Shown here in pieces: positions 8,471 to 16,769 of a stretch of 64,000 bases of DNA. The translations under genes and the position numbers were made by a program. Source of the stretch: Bradyrhizobium sp. WSM3983 (GTDB lineage Bacteria; Pseudomonadota; Alphaproteobacteria; Rhizobiales; Xanthobacteraceae); the NCBI RefSeq assembly GCF_000473045.1, contig NZ_AXAY01000006.1, forward strand, positions 248,001 to 312,000, given 5' to 3'. The notes beneath the pieces are model-generated. The model was given only the letters and a program-made list of their open reading frames with translations, searched no databases and had not been told where the DNA came from. Position 1 is the stretch's first letter. The number at the start of each line of letters is the position of its first letter.

Positions 8471-9561
8471 CGAAAACCAATCTTGCACGGACCTTGCGCG
8501 AGCCGGCCGAACTTGTGGCCGCGGACCTCGTGCCTGCCACGGCGCTGCCCGCGCTCGAACGCGTCGCCGCACGTTATGCCGTTGCGATCACACCGGCGCT
8601 GGTCGATCTGATCGACAAATCGGATCCCGACGACCCGATCGCGCGGCAGTTCGTTCCGACGCCGGCAGAGCTCGAGATGCAGCCGGGCGAGAACGCCGAT
8701 CCGATCGGCGATCACCCGCATTCGCCGGTGTCAGGCATCGTGCATCGCTATCCCGATCGCGTGCTGTTCAAGCTCGTTCACGTCTGCGCGGTCTATTGCC
8801 GCTTCTGCTTCCGCCGCGAGATGGTCGGACCCGGCAAGGAGAACGCGCTCTCGGACAGCGCCTATCGCGCCGCGATCGATTACATCCGCGCCCATAGCGA
8901 GATCTGGGAGGTGATCCTGACCGGCGGCGATCCGCTGATGCTGTCGCCCCGCCGGCTGAGCGAGATCATGGCCGATCTCGCCGGCATCGTTCACGTCAAG
9001 ATCATTCGCCTTCATACCCGCGTGCCCGTGGCCGACCCTGCGCGGATCAGCGACGACATGGTCGCGGCGCTGAAGGTCGAGGGCGCGACGACCTGGGTCG
9101 CACTGCATGCCAACCACGCGCGCGAACTGACGGGACCGGCCCGCGACGCCTGCGTGCGGCTCGTCGACGCCGGGATCCCCATGGTGAGCCAGTCCGTGCT
9201 GTTGCGCGGCGTCAATGACAACGTCACCGCTTTGTCGGATTTGATGCGGGCCTTCGTCGAGTGCCGGATCAAGCCCTATTACCTTCACCACGGCGATCTC
9301 GCGCCGGGCACTGCGCATCTGCGGACGACGCTGGCGCAGGGGCAGGCGTTGATGCGGCAGTTGCGCGGCCGGGTATCAGGAATGTGTCAGCCTGACTATG
9401 TCATCGACATTCCCGGCGGCGCCGGCAAATCGCCGGTCGGGCCGAATTATGTGTTGGCGGTGCAAAATACCGCACCGGAGACGCGTGATGCGGCATCAGA
9501 AACGCGCTATCGTATCGTTGACTATTGCGGCGACGTTCATCTCTATCCGCCCGAGGCTTGA
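8467..9561 (+). CDS. epmB: EF-P beta-lysylation protein EpmB (lysine 2,3-aminomutase-like radical SAM enzyme)
   Basis: 364-residue radical SAM/PLP enzyme that converts L-lysine to (R)-beta-lysine for EpmA. The [4Fe-4S] cysteines are C107, C111 and C114 in CAVYCRFCF. The probable PLP-binding lysine is K321 in GGAGKSPVGPNY, as in lysine 2,3-aminomutases. The start codon overlaps the epmA stop by four bases. Together with efp this gives the complete known beta-lysylation route apart from EpmC hydroxylase, which is not seen here. Confidence 0.93.
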   Translation: MTKTNLARTLREPAELVAADLVPATALPALERVAARYAVAITPALVDLIDKSDPDDPIARQFVPTPAELEMQPGENADPIGDHPHSPVSGIVHRYPDRVLFKLVHVCAVYCRFCFRREMVGPGKENALSDSAYRAAIDYIRAHSEIWEVILTGGDPLMLSPRRLSEIMADLAGIVHVKIIRLHTRVPVADPARISDDMVAALKVEGATTWVALHANHARELTGPARDACVRLVDAGIPMVSQSVLLRGVNDNVTALSDLMRAFVECRIKPYYLHHGDLAPGTAHLRTTLAQGQALMRQLRGRVSGMCQPDYVIDIPGGAGKSPVGPNYVLAVQNTAPETRDAASETRYRIVDYCGDVHLYPPEA

Positions 9562-9601
9562 GCGGCCAGAGAACGCCGGTTTGAGGAATGGAGGATCGGA
9601 C

Positions 9602-9856
9602 ATGAAAAAGGTCATCGTGGCAGCATCGCTCGCGATCTTGCTTGGCGGCACGGCGATTGCGCAGACCGGCACCAAGGGATCGTCGACTTCAGGCGGCGCC
9701 TCGTCGGGAACGCTGCCGCAGGCGCCGGTTGGTCACCGCCAGCCGCGCGCCGGCGACGTGCCGAACGAGAAAAATCTGAGCGATCCGAACAATCCCGTGA
9801 ACAAGGAAGACGCTCTGCTCGACAAGAAGATCAAGAGCATCTGCCGCGGTTGCTAG
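9602..9856 (+). CDS. Small secreted protein, function unknown
   Basis: 84-residue protein with a clear signal peptide (MKKVIVAASLAILLGGTAIAQ). The mature part is Ser/Gly/Pro-rich and ends in KKIKSICRGC, with two cysteines close to the C-terminus. A GGAGG ribosome site precedes the ATG. No domain recognised. It follows epmB by 40 bp and could be on the same transcript, although a functional link is not evident. Confidence 0.75.
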   Translation: MKKVIVAASLAILLGGTAIAQTGTKGSSTSGGASSGTLPQAPVGHRQPRAGDVPNEKNLSDPNNPVNKEDALLDKKIKSICRGC

Positions 9857-9911
9857 GCCGCCGCTGCGGGCAGGGCGCGAACAGCATCGCCCCGCCCGCC
9901 TTAGATCCGGC

Positions 9912-10997
9912 CTACGCGGAGCGCTCGTGCAGTCCAGCGCGCGCGGTATTGCGCCGGATCTCGACTGCATCGGCCAGCTGCTCGATCACATTTGCCGTGG
10001 TCGCCCAATCGATGCATCCGTCGGTGATGCTCTGGCCGTAGACCAGCGGCTTGCCCGGCACCACGTCCTGGCGGCCGGCGACGAGATTGCTCTCGATCAT
10101 CACGCCCATGATGCGGTTCTCGCCGCCCGAGATCTGGCCGGCGATATCGGCCGTGACCAGCGGCTGGTTTTCCGGCTTCTTGCTCGAATTGGCGTGGCTC
10201 GCATCCACCATCACCAGCGGCGCGACGCCGGATTTCGCCAGATCGTTGCAGGCGGCTGCGACGCTTGCCGCATCATAGTTCGGCTTGCTGCCGCCGCGCA
10301 GGATGATGTGGCAGTCCTCGTTGCCCGCAGTCGAGGCGATCGCCGAGCGGCCAAGCTTCGTCACCGCCATGAAATGATGCGGGTGCGAGGCTGATTTCAC
10401 CGCGTCGGCTGCGATGCGCACATTGCCGTCGGTACCGTTCTTGAACCCGACCGGGCAGGACAGCCCCGACGCCAGCTCGCGATGGATCTGGCTCTCGGTC
10501 GTGCGCGCGCCGATCGCGGCCCAGGACACGAGATCGGCGATGTATTGCGGCGTCGTCATGTCGAGGAATTCGGCACCGGCGGGGAGGCCCAGATTGTTGA
10601 TGGCTGAGAGCACGTTGCGTGCGAGCCGCAGGCCCTTGTTGATGTCGAAGCTGCCGTCGAGATCTGGATCGTTGATCAGACCCTTCCAGCCGACCGTGGT
10701 GCGCGGCTTCTCGAAATAGACCCGCATCACGATCTCGAGCTGGTCGGCCAGATCCTCGCGCAGGGCGGCGAGGCGCTCGGCATACTCGAGCGCGGCTTTG
10801 GGGTCATGCACCGAGCAGGGACCAACCACGACCAGCAGGCGGTCGTCCTGTCCGTTGAGGATGGCATGGATGGCGTTGCGCGCCGCCATCACCACGCGGG
10901 TTGCCGTGAGGGTGCGCGGGACCTCCCGCATCACGTCCTCAGGCGTGCTCAGCTCTTTCAGTTCGCGGATACGAAGATCGTCGGTCGTGCTCAGCAC
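9912..10997 (-). CDS. 3-deoxy-7-phosphoheptulonate (DAHP) synthase, class I
   Basis: 361-residue AroF/AroG/AroH-type enzyme that condenses phosphoenolpyruvate and erythrose 4-phosphate in the first step of aromatic amino acid synthesis. Visible blocks are VVVGPCSVHDPKAALEYA, MRVYFEKPRTTVGWKGLINDP, PVGFKNGTDGN, HIILRGG and VMVDASHANSSK, which bind substrates and metal. Start is GTG at 10997 with GGAG before it. The upstream region carries a complete aromatic-codon attenuator (11034-11173), so expression is predicted to rise when charged Phe, Tyr or Trp tRNA is scarce. Feedback specificity cannot be read with confidence. Confidence 0.95.
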   Translation of the reverse strand: MLSTTDDLRIRELKELSTPEDVMREVPRTLTATRVVMAARNAIHAILNGQDDRLLVVVGPCSVHDPKAALEYAERLAALREDLADQLEIVMRVYFEKPRTTVGWKGLINDPDLDGSFDINKGLRLARNVLSAINNLGLPAGAEFLDMTTPQYIADLVSWAAIGARTTESQIHRELASGLSCPVGFKNGTDGNVRIAADAVKSASHPHHFMAVTKLGRSAIASTAGNEDCHIILRGGSKPNYDAASVAAACNDLAKSGVAPLVMVDASHANSSKKPENQPLVTADIAGQISGGENRIMGVMIESNLVAGRQDVVPGKPLVYGQSITDGCIDWATTANVIEQLADAVEIRRNTARAGLHERSA

Positions 10998-11033
10998 GGC
11001 GGGCTCCTGTCTGTTTCTCGAACCTGCCGGCCA

Positions 11034-11060
11034 ATAAAAAAGCCGCCAGGTCTGGCGGCT
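11034..11060 (-). terminator. Attenuator terminator of the DAHP synthase leader
   Basis: On the minus strand an 8-9 bp GC stem (arms at 11052-11060 and 11041-11049) is followed directly by six T residues, a standard intrinsic terminator placed between the leader peptide and the DAHP synthase gene. Its 5' arm can pair instead with 11106-11114, a copy of its own 3' arm inside the leader-peptide coding region, to form an antiterminator. The segment 11144-11152, just before the aromatic codons, can in turn pair with 11106-11114 with one mismatch. This is the classical four-strand attenuator layout. Confidence 0.88.
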
Positions 11061-11083
11061 GTTCGGACGTTTGCTTCAATATT

Positions 11084-11164
11084 TCAGATTGAGCGCGATC
11101 CTCCTGCCGCCAGCGAGCTGTCGTAGCTAAAGTACCAAAAATAGCTGGTGGCGACGGTGATCAT
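11084..11164 (-). CDS. Aromatic leader peptide for DAHP synthase attenuation
   Basis: 26-residue open frame MITVATSYFWYFSYDSS... ending with TGA at 11084. Residues 8-14 are YFWYFSY: two Phe, three Tyr and one Trp codon out of seven (11123-11143). An upstream in-frame ATG at 11171-11173 would add three residues, but it overlaps the predicted -10 box, so the message probably starts at or next to the second ATG, making it leaderless as reported for the Sinorhizobium meliloti trpL. Ribosome stalling on these codons would free the antiterminator strand and let transcription reach the DAHP synthase gene. Confidence 0.85.
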   Translation of the reverse strand: MITVATSYFWYFSYDSSLAAGGSRSI

Positions 11165-11171
11165 GCCGGTC

Positions 11172-11199
11172 ATATAGCGCGCCGTTGGCGGATTGTCAC
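11172..11199 (-). promoter_or_regulatory. Predicted promoter of the attenuator transcript
   Basis: On the minus strand GTGACA (11199-11194) and CTATAT (11177-11172) are separated by 16 bp, resembling the rhizobial housekeeping promoter (CTTGAC / CTATAT). Transcription would begin near 11165, adjacent to the leader-peptide ATG. Confidence 0.55.
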
Positions 11200-11230
11200 C
11201 CCCAAAACGGCCTTCGGGCGTCGAGGCGCC

Positions 11231-11809
11231 TCAACTGTTGCTTTTGCGCGCCGCCAGCGCCATGCCGATCAGGGTGGCGCCGCCGAACAGCAGGTTGATG
11301 CCGACAAGCACGCCGATGGCCCATTCCGCCGAACTGGGCAGTCCCGCGATCACCATGAACGCGATCGCGATGTCGACGAGGCCCGAGATCAGGAGCCACG
11401 ACCAGCGGCCGCTCAGCTCGCGGCGATGCTCCAGCGCATACATGATGGTGGTGACGCCCTCGGCGAGAAAATACGCGCCGAGCACGATGGTCAGCGTCAG
11501 CACGGCCTGCATCGGTCGCGCCAGCAGCAACATGCCGGCGAGTACGGCCAGTGCCGCCGAGATCAACGACCACCAGAAGCCGGGCGTGGCGCGGGCCCAA
11601 TAGGTCACGATCAATCCGCCGATGCCGCTGATCAGGAACATCCAGCCGAGAAAGATCGTGATGGCAAGGCTTGCGAGCGGCGGCAGGATCAGCGCGGCAA
11701 TGCCGAGAACGGCAAGCAAGATGCCTTCGAACAGAAAGGCCTTCCAATGCGCCTTCACCGCCTGGCTCATCGCGGATTGCAGCCGTGAAAACTCCTCGGG
11801 CGATGTCAT
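11231..11809 (-). CDS. HdeD family membrane protein (DUF308)
   Basis: 192-residue protein with about six hydrophobic segments arranged as repeated pairs (ILLAVLGIAALILPP, ITIFLGWMFLISGIGGLI, LAVLAGMLLLARP and so on), the pattern of the HdeD/DUF308 family. In E. coli HdeD is tied to acid resistance; in alphaproteobacteria the role is undefined. ATG at 11809 is chosen because GGAG lies in front of it. Single gene, between the aromatic attenuator region and a PrsW-like gene on the same strand. Confidence 0.8.
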   Translation of the reverse strand: MTSPEEFSRLQSAMSQAVKAHWKAFLFEGILLAVLGIAALILPPLASLAITIFLGWMFLISGIGGLIVTYWARATPGFWWSLISAALAVLAGMLLLARPMQAVLTLTIVLGAYFLAEGVTTIMYALEHRRELSGRWSWLLISGLVDIAIAFMVIAGLPSSAEWAIGVLVGINLLFGGATLIGMALAARKSNS

Positions 11810-11878
11810 CGGCAAGCTCCGGATCGAAACATGTGCGCTCAATCTAGTACGCACACGCCACGCTTGCCATCCCGCCGA

Positions 11879-12919
11879 TCAACCGCCGCCGTGCGCTGAC
11901 GAAAAACCCTCGCCACTGGTGCGGATGCGGTTGCGGCCCAGAACGTAGATCGCGGTCGTGACGACCAGCAGCGCGAGGCCGAGCAGGATCGAGACGAAGC
12001 CGATCGGGATCAGCGCCAGCGTCAGATTGCGGTCGGGGTTGATGAGCCAATGGTGGATCGAGGTCAGCACGAAGGCGAGGCCGAGGAAGCCGACGCCGCC
12101 GCCGGCGAGCCAGAGCGCCCACATCCGGCGCAGCTGGCTGAGCCGTTCCCGCGCGATATCGGTGCGGGGCGCGTGGTGGCGCGCGACGCGCCGTACCAGG
12201 CGCATGGCAAAGGCGATCGAGCTGAAGCCGATCAGGAGGCTCGTGCCGCCCAGCCACATTCGCAGTGTTGGATCAAGATCCGGCATGCGCTGGAGGGTGA
12301 GCAGCGGAAAGTCGAAGGCCGAATGCAGCGCCAGTGGGCCCGCGAAGATCAGTAGCCGGCTGGAGAGGCGGGCCCAGTCGCGGTGATGGCGGTTCGCGCC
12401 CAGCGCCGTGCCGGCGCGCGCGATCGTGAGATAGGCGCCGGCGATGATGCCGAGCGCGCCGTGGAACGGCACAGTGAGGATGCTGCGCAGCGCCGCCAGC
12501 GATCGCCACATCTCGGCGTGCTGCACCAGATAAGCGAGGTTCTCGTAAGCCGCGAAGCCGAGGCCGACGGCGGCGCCATAGACCACGGTGTCCATGGGGT
12601 TGGCGAAGGTCCGCCGCTTGGTCGAGGAGATCAGCACGATGGCGATCACCTTCACCGCCTCTTCGGGCAGCGCGACGCCGAAGACCGAATGCATGGCGAG
12701 CGCCACCCAGGGATTGTCGGGTGCCGCAACCATCTTGGCGAAGGGGGCCCGGGCGAGACCCAGCAGCGAGATGCTGGCCGCGCCAAGCAGGAACGCGGTC
12801 CAGACCTGGGCCGGCGGCCCGGGGCGTTCCTCGGCGGCAATGACAAGCCACAGCATCAGCAGCGCCGGGGCGATCGCGGCTGTTCCGATCACGGTGGGTA
12901 ACGCTTCAATCAGATACAT
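11879..12919 (-). CDS. PrsW family intramembrane metalloprotease-like protein
   Basis: 346-residue polytopic membrane protein. Motifs of the PrsW/CAAX-like protease group are visible: E86-E87 in LPEEAVKV, E126 in GFAAYENLAYL and H153 in PFHGALGIIAG, the residues thought to hold the catalytic metal in the membrane. PrsW of Bacillus cleaves an anti-sigma factor at site 1, but the substrate here is unknown. The C-terminal 100 residues add further membrane segments. It lies 70 bp upstream of the HdeD-like gene on the same strand. Confidence 0.8.
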   Translation of the reverse strand: MYLIEALPTVIGTAAIAPALLMLWLVIAAEERPGPPAQVWTAFLLGAASISLLGLARAPFAKMVAAPDNPWVALAMHSVFGVALPEEAVKVIAIVLISSTKRRTFANPMDTVVYGAAVGLGFAAYENLAYLVQHAEMWRSLAALRSILTVPFHGALGIIAGAYLTIARAGTALGANRHHRDWARLSSRLLIFAGPLALHSAFDFPLLTLQRMPDLDPTLRMWLGGTSLLIGFSSIAFAMRLVRRVARHHAPRTDIARERLSQLRRMWALWLAGGGVGFLGLAFVLTSIHHWLINPDRNLTLALIPIGFVSILLGLALLVVTTAIYVLGRNRIRTSGEGFSSAHGGG

Positions 12920-13241
12920 CGGCGCCGAAAATAGGTTCCCTTGGTCCGCTTATCTACGTCTCCCGATGCGACCATCTGTCATGCGCTTGCTGTCCCGTTG
13001 CTTAACAAGCGCGACAGCCAGGGTTCATCAGGACCGTAGAGTGTAGAATGCGAGCGCAATCAATTGCATGACAGCAGCACCTCGTTGTCGACCGCAACGG
13101 CGGCGCGCCTGTCAGCGGACCGCGATTGATAAGTCAGATCAAGGCAATGCGCAGGTTTCTTCGATTCACGATGCACGCGTGCAAGCTGCGAGTCCAGAGG
13201 TGGAAATTGCCTTCCTCGGGGCAACCCGCGGGCTTCCGCCC
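12920..13241. other. Intergenic region without a supported gene
   Basis: About 320 bp between the PrsW-like gene and the next gene, both on the minus strand. It should hold the PrsW promoter. Only overlapping open frames of unlikely composition are present and I see no convincing hairpin or repeat. Confidence 0.5.
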
Positions 13242-13514
13242 TCAGTGGGTTGTGAATGGCGGCGGTGCGCCGGGCGCGATGTCGAAGGCCCCAAGGTGGA
13301 ATTCCTCGGCGACGGCCTCGTCTGGCTCGGAATGGTGGGCGAGCAGCGTGAAGGCGGCTTGCGGATATTGCTTCCAGATATCGAGATCGCCGGCCGTAAT
13401 GGTGAGCCAGCCGAATCTGTACATGTAGCGCCCGGGCTCGGTGACCCGGCCAACCCTGTCCCAAGTGATCTTATCAACAGTGATCTTATCAACTGTGATC
13501 TTGTCGACTGCCAT
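13242..13514 (-). CDS. Hypothetical protein with N-terminal VDKIT repeats
   Basis: 90-residue protein from the ATG at 13514. It begins MAVDKITVDKITVDKITWD, in which a 15-bp unit is repeated three times (13462-13510), followed by a compact region VGRVTEPGRYMYRFGWLTIT and DLDIWKQYPQAAFTLL. The RFGWLTI part looks like a folded domain, while the repeats look like a recent expansion. No signal peptide or membrane segment and no family recognised. Confidence 0.6.
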   Translation of the reverse strand: MAVDKITVDKITVDKITWDRVGRVTEPGRYMYRFGWLTITAGDLDIWKQYPQAAFTLLAHHSEPDEAVAEEFHLGAFDIAPGAPPPFTTH

Positions 13515-13629
13515 CCGGTCCCCCGATCGCAAGTCTGCAAATGAAGCCCGGCACACGGCACGGGCCGTCAAAAGCTGATCCCGCAATGGGGCCGCGATAG
13601 GGCAGCAATACGGATTGGTTTGGCCGGCT

Positions 13630-14256
13630 TCAGGCCGGCTGCGGTACGGCCTGGCGAACGACCAGGCGGACGAGGTCGTCCCGCTCCTGCTTCTCGGTAA
13701 ACCTCACCGCAAAGCCGTTGTCGAACTTGCGGATGACGCGTCCAACGCAGGCGCCGACCGCAAGCGGGGTCCCGATCGGCGGGTCGTATTCGCAGGAGAT
13801 CGCGACGCCGGCCGTGGAGACGTCGATGATGAAGCAGGGATGGGTGCTGCCGTCGGCAACCGTCAGGAATGTGTGCGAGGCCTGCGGAACGAAGCGTCCG
13901 TCACGCCGCAGCTCCTCGATGCTGTCGTCCTTCTGCTTCTTTTCAAGCCAGGTCAGCTTTTCCGACATCCAGGCGCGGCGTGCCCGGGTCATGTCGAGTT
14001 CCATCAGGAAGCCCGATTTCAGCGTCGCGCTGATGGTGCACTGGAATTCGCCGAAATCCTGGAAGTAGGAGGTTACGCGCTCGCCGATCTTGCCGACGAC
14101 CGGCACGTCCACGATCATGCGGAAGGGCGAGACGCGCTTGGTGCGGCAGGCGAAGTTTCGCAGCTTGCCATCGCAATCGTACCAGCGATGCAGCGAATAG
14201 CTACCGCTCACGGTCACTTCCACCGCACGCTGCCTGAGGAATTCTGCGACGGACAT
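13630..14256 (-). CDS. PilZ domain protein
   Basis: 208-residue cytoplasmic protein. The C-terminal half is a PilZ domain with the cyclic-di-GMP signature RRDGRF followed about 30 residues later by DVSTAGVAI. The N-terminal half (SLHRWYDCDGKLRNFACRTKRVSPFRMIVDVP) looks like a second, degenerate PilZ-like beta barrel. A role as a cyclic-di-GMP receptor is likely; the partner is unknown. Start at 14256 (MSVAEFL) or three codons upstream. Confidence 0.85.
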   Translation of the reverse strand: MSVAEFLRQRAVEVTVSGSYSLHRWYDCDGKLRNFACRTKRVSPFRMIVDVPVVGKIGERVTSYFQDFGEFQCTISATLKSGFLMELDMTRARRAWMSEKLTWLEKKQKDDSIEELRRDGRFVPQASHTFLTVADGSTHPCFIIDVSTAGVAISCEYDPPIGTPLAVGACVGRVIRKFDNGFAVRFTEKQERDDLVRLVVRQAVPQPA

Positions 14257-14446
14257 GGGCGCCAATCGTGTTTCGGATTATTTCCGTAATTCCACGGTAG
14301 CGATCAAATTCTAAGCAAATGATACCCGCATTCAGGAGCAGGGGTAAATTTCCGGTAAATGGGTGCATCGGTAGTGTTCCGGAGCAAGCGCTGCACGGGC
14401 TTACGGAGACCTGACGGGTGGCCTCGCCCAACCCGAACGGTGGCGT

Positions 14447-15172
14447 TCAGAGAGACCTGAGCAGCACCAGTGCGCCAATGACCAAGACGAGCCTGATCAT
14501 CGCCCAGGTCAGGCCGTTGGAGCTGATCTCCAATCCGAACCACGGCAATACGCGCCGCATCGCGCGCGTCGCGAGCGCTTCGACGATGACGAATGCCAAG
14601 GCAAAGCCGGCGATGGCCGACCAGGACGGCTCGACCGGAGGCATCCATGCCGCGAGCCAGCCGGGGACCGAGTCCCGCAACGACACGAGCAGCGCGAACC
14701 ATCCGAACAGGGAGACGAAGCCCTTGAGGATCTCAGGCCCGATCGCTCCCGGCTCGAACCGAATCCCGATCGTTGCCAGCGCGCATTCAATGCGCCTGCC
14801 GTCTGTCAGGAAGATGAACGCCCCGAGGTAAAAGGGCACACGCGATTGGAAAAAGAACGCCATGATGGCTGACAAGACGGCGCAGCCATAGGCGTCGCGA
14901 AGAATGTCCCAGCCGCTCATACGCGACGGCCCCGTTGCCTTCGCGGCTTGGGGCTGCGGCGCCGATCTGGCGCGCGCCATGTGCTCGAGCATCTTGGCGC
15001 GTCGGTCCGGCGAACACGGCGCCGTGCGGCGCATCCAGGCCGGGGGCGTGGTCGTCGCCAACGGCGCGCCGGGCTGGCCGTCCGCGGTGGATTTGCGCTG
15101 CTCCATGGGCCTAACCAGGTCCTTCAAGACGCGACGCCATCGCGGCGGGCGGGGTGGCTTTCCTTCGGACAT
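14447..15172 (-). CDS. Integral membrane protein, function unknown
   Basis: 241 residues. The first 90 are Pro/Arg-rich and probably cytoplasmic. The rest has about four hydrophobic segments, including AYGCAVLSAIMAFFFQ, FVSLFGWFALLVSL, AIAGFALAFVIVEAL and MIRLVLVIGALVLLRSL. No family recognised. ATG at 15172 (MSEGKPPRPP) preferred to an upstream in-frame ATG. It is separated from the PilZ gene by about 190 bp. Confidence 0.7.
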   Translation of the reverse strand: MSEGKPPRPPRWRRVLKDLVRPMEQRKSTADGQPGAPLATTTPPAWMRRTAPCSPDRRAKMLEHMARARSAPQPQAAKATGPSRMSGWDILRDAYGCAVLSAIMAFFFQSRVPFYLGAFIFLTDGRRIECALATIGIRFEPGAIGPEILKGFVSLFGWFALLVSLRDSVPGWLAAWMPPVEPSWSAIAGFALAFVIVEALATRAMRRVLPWFGLEISSNGLTWAMIRLVLVIGALVLLRSL

Positions 15173-15332
15173 TTGTCGGGGGTGAGGGCCTGGGAGATTC
15201 ATGCCGCGGGATGCGATTCATCGGTCGCCGGGCGGGGCGGCGAAGGTGCAGCGCAGCTTCCTGGGCGAGCGGCGAGGGGAATGGGGGCTGCCTGGCGCTC
15301 CCTAGCGAAGGGCGATATGCGAACGAACTCAA

Positions 15333-15402
15333 CTGGTTTGCCACTTTTCTAAAGGCAAATTTGCGCATTGATGCACATCGTCTATTTCGACTGTTGGCAA
15401 AC
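15333..15402. promoter_or_regulatory. Palindrome-rich region upstream of the FBP aldolase/phosphatase gene
   Basis: The roughly 400 bp between 15173 and 15572 hold no gene but have several dyads: an 8-bp inverted repeat GTTTGCCA (15336-15343) / TGGCAAAC (15395-15402), a perfect 10-bp palindrome GCAAATTTGC (15355-15364), and TTGATGCACATCG (15368-15380), whose left half matches the FNR/FixK consensus TTGAT-N4-ATCAA with an imperfect right half. These could be operator sites for the downstream sugar-phosphate genes; the regulator is not known. Confidence 0.4.
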
Positions 15403-15572
15403 TCGGCCTCCAGCAAAGGGGCAGGGCCGCTCACTCAATTGCGGGGAGCTATCAACCCAAGGCGGGAACCTATCGCAACATTAGAGAGTTCTTGCCGCGA
15501 ATGAGCAGCGCCGTCGCCCCGGCGCAGCAAGCGCCGAGGCCGAGGCGCGAGCTTGCGCGGGGAGGAACGCTC

Positions 15573-16718
15573 ATGAGACTCACTCTTTCCGTCATCAAGG
15601 CTGATGTTGGCTCCGTTGGAGGGCATACAAAACCGTCTTCACGCATGATGGCGGCTGTCGATGTCGAAGTCGGGAAGGCGATCTCTACTGGTCTTTTGAT
15701 CGACGGCTTCATCTGCCACACCGGCGACGACATCGCGATCATCATGACGCACACGAGGGGCGAAGGCAGCTCCGACGTCCATCAATTCGCCTGGAAGACG
15801 TTTCTCGCGGCGACTTCGGTCGCGAAGACTTCCGGTCTCTACGGCGCCGGTCAGGATCTTCTCGCAGACGCACCTTCTGGAAACATTCGCGGTGCCGGCC
15901 CGGGCGTCGCCGAACTCAGCTTCGAGCACAGCTTATCGGGCCAGAGGCCCGCGGAGTCGTTCATGGTGTTCGCCGCCGACAAATGCGGCCCCGGCGCTTA
16001 TAACCTGCCGCTCTACCTTGCCTTTGCTGATCCAATGTATTGCGCCGGGCTGATGCTGCCCCAGATGATCAAGGGATTCCGTTTCCATGTCATCGACATG
16101 GACAACACAATTGGCGACAGCGTGATCGAACTCGACGCGCCCGCGGACAACTACCACATTGCCGCGCTGCTCCGCGACAACGAGCGCTTTGGCGTTGATC
16201 GCATCGTTTCTCGAACACATGGCGAGGTCGCCGCCGCTGTATCAGCGCAGCGTCTTCACGCGATCGCAGGCAAGTACACCGGCAAGGATGATCCGGTCGC
16301 GATTATCAGGAACCAGGGAATTTTCCCCGCGCCCGAGGAAATCGTCTCGCCCTTCGCCAAGGCGCACTTCGTCGGTGGCGATGCACGCGGCTCGCACGTG
16401 ATGCCGCTGATGCCGGTGCCGCTCAATACACCGGTGACTGGCATGTACTGTCTGCCGATCGTTTCCTGCGCCGGCTTTTCGGTGGACAAGGATGGCCGCT
16501 TTGCCGAGTCCTATACCGATTTCTTCGACAATCTGGCGTGGGACGAGGTGCGCCGGTGCGCACAACGCAAGGCGATCGAGATGCGCAGCCAGGGTTGGTC
16601 GGGCGCTGCGATGCTGCCCTATTCCGAGTTGGAGTATGGCGGCTTCCGCGACACCGTGTCCGCTCTGTTGAAGCGCTTTCAGTTGCGAGAAGAGCGCAAG
16701 CCTGAAGCAGCCAAATAG
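15573..16718 (+). CDS. Archaeal-type bifunctional fructose-1,6-bisphosphate aldolase/phosphatase
   Basis: 381-residue protein of the class V FBPase family (FBP aldolase/phosphatase), which in archaea and deep-branching bacteria makes fructose 6-phosphate from triose phosphates in one active site. The start MRLTLSVIKADVGSVGGHT is the family hallmark. Other conserved blocks are FMVFAADKCGPGAYNLPLYLAFADP, HAIAGKYTGKDDPVAIIRNQG and GSHVMPLMPVPLN. GGGGAGGA precedes the chosen ATG at 15573. The gene is followed at 51 bp by a phosphofructokinase, so the pair covers both directions between fructose 6-phosphate and the bisphosphate. Sporadic distribution in proteobacteria suggests acquisition. Confidence 0.92.
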   Translation: MRLTLSVIKADVGSVGGHTKPSSRMMAAVDVEVGKAISTGLLIDGFICHTGDDIAIIMTHTRGEGSSDVHQFAWKTFLAATSVAKTSGLYGAGQDLLADAPSGNIRGAGPGVAELSFEHSLSGQRPAESFMVFAADKCGPGAYNLPLYLAFADPMYCAGLMLPQMIKGFRFHVIDMDNTIGDSVIELDAPADNYHIAALLRDNERFGVDRIVSRTHGEVAAAVSAQRLHAIAGKYTGKDDPVAIIRNQGIFPAPEEIVSPFAKAHFVGGDARGSHVMPLMPVPLNTPVTGMYCLPIVSCAGFSVDKDGRFAESYTDFFDNLAWDEVRRCAQRKAIEMRSQGWSGAAMLPYSELEYGGFRDTVSALLKRFQLREERKPEAAK

Positions 16719-16769
16719 AGAGCGTGCGACACGGGCGCTATTGCGACATGCTAGTACCAGGAGGTGGGC

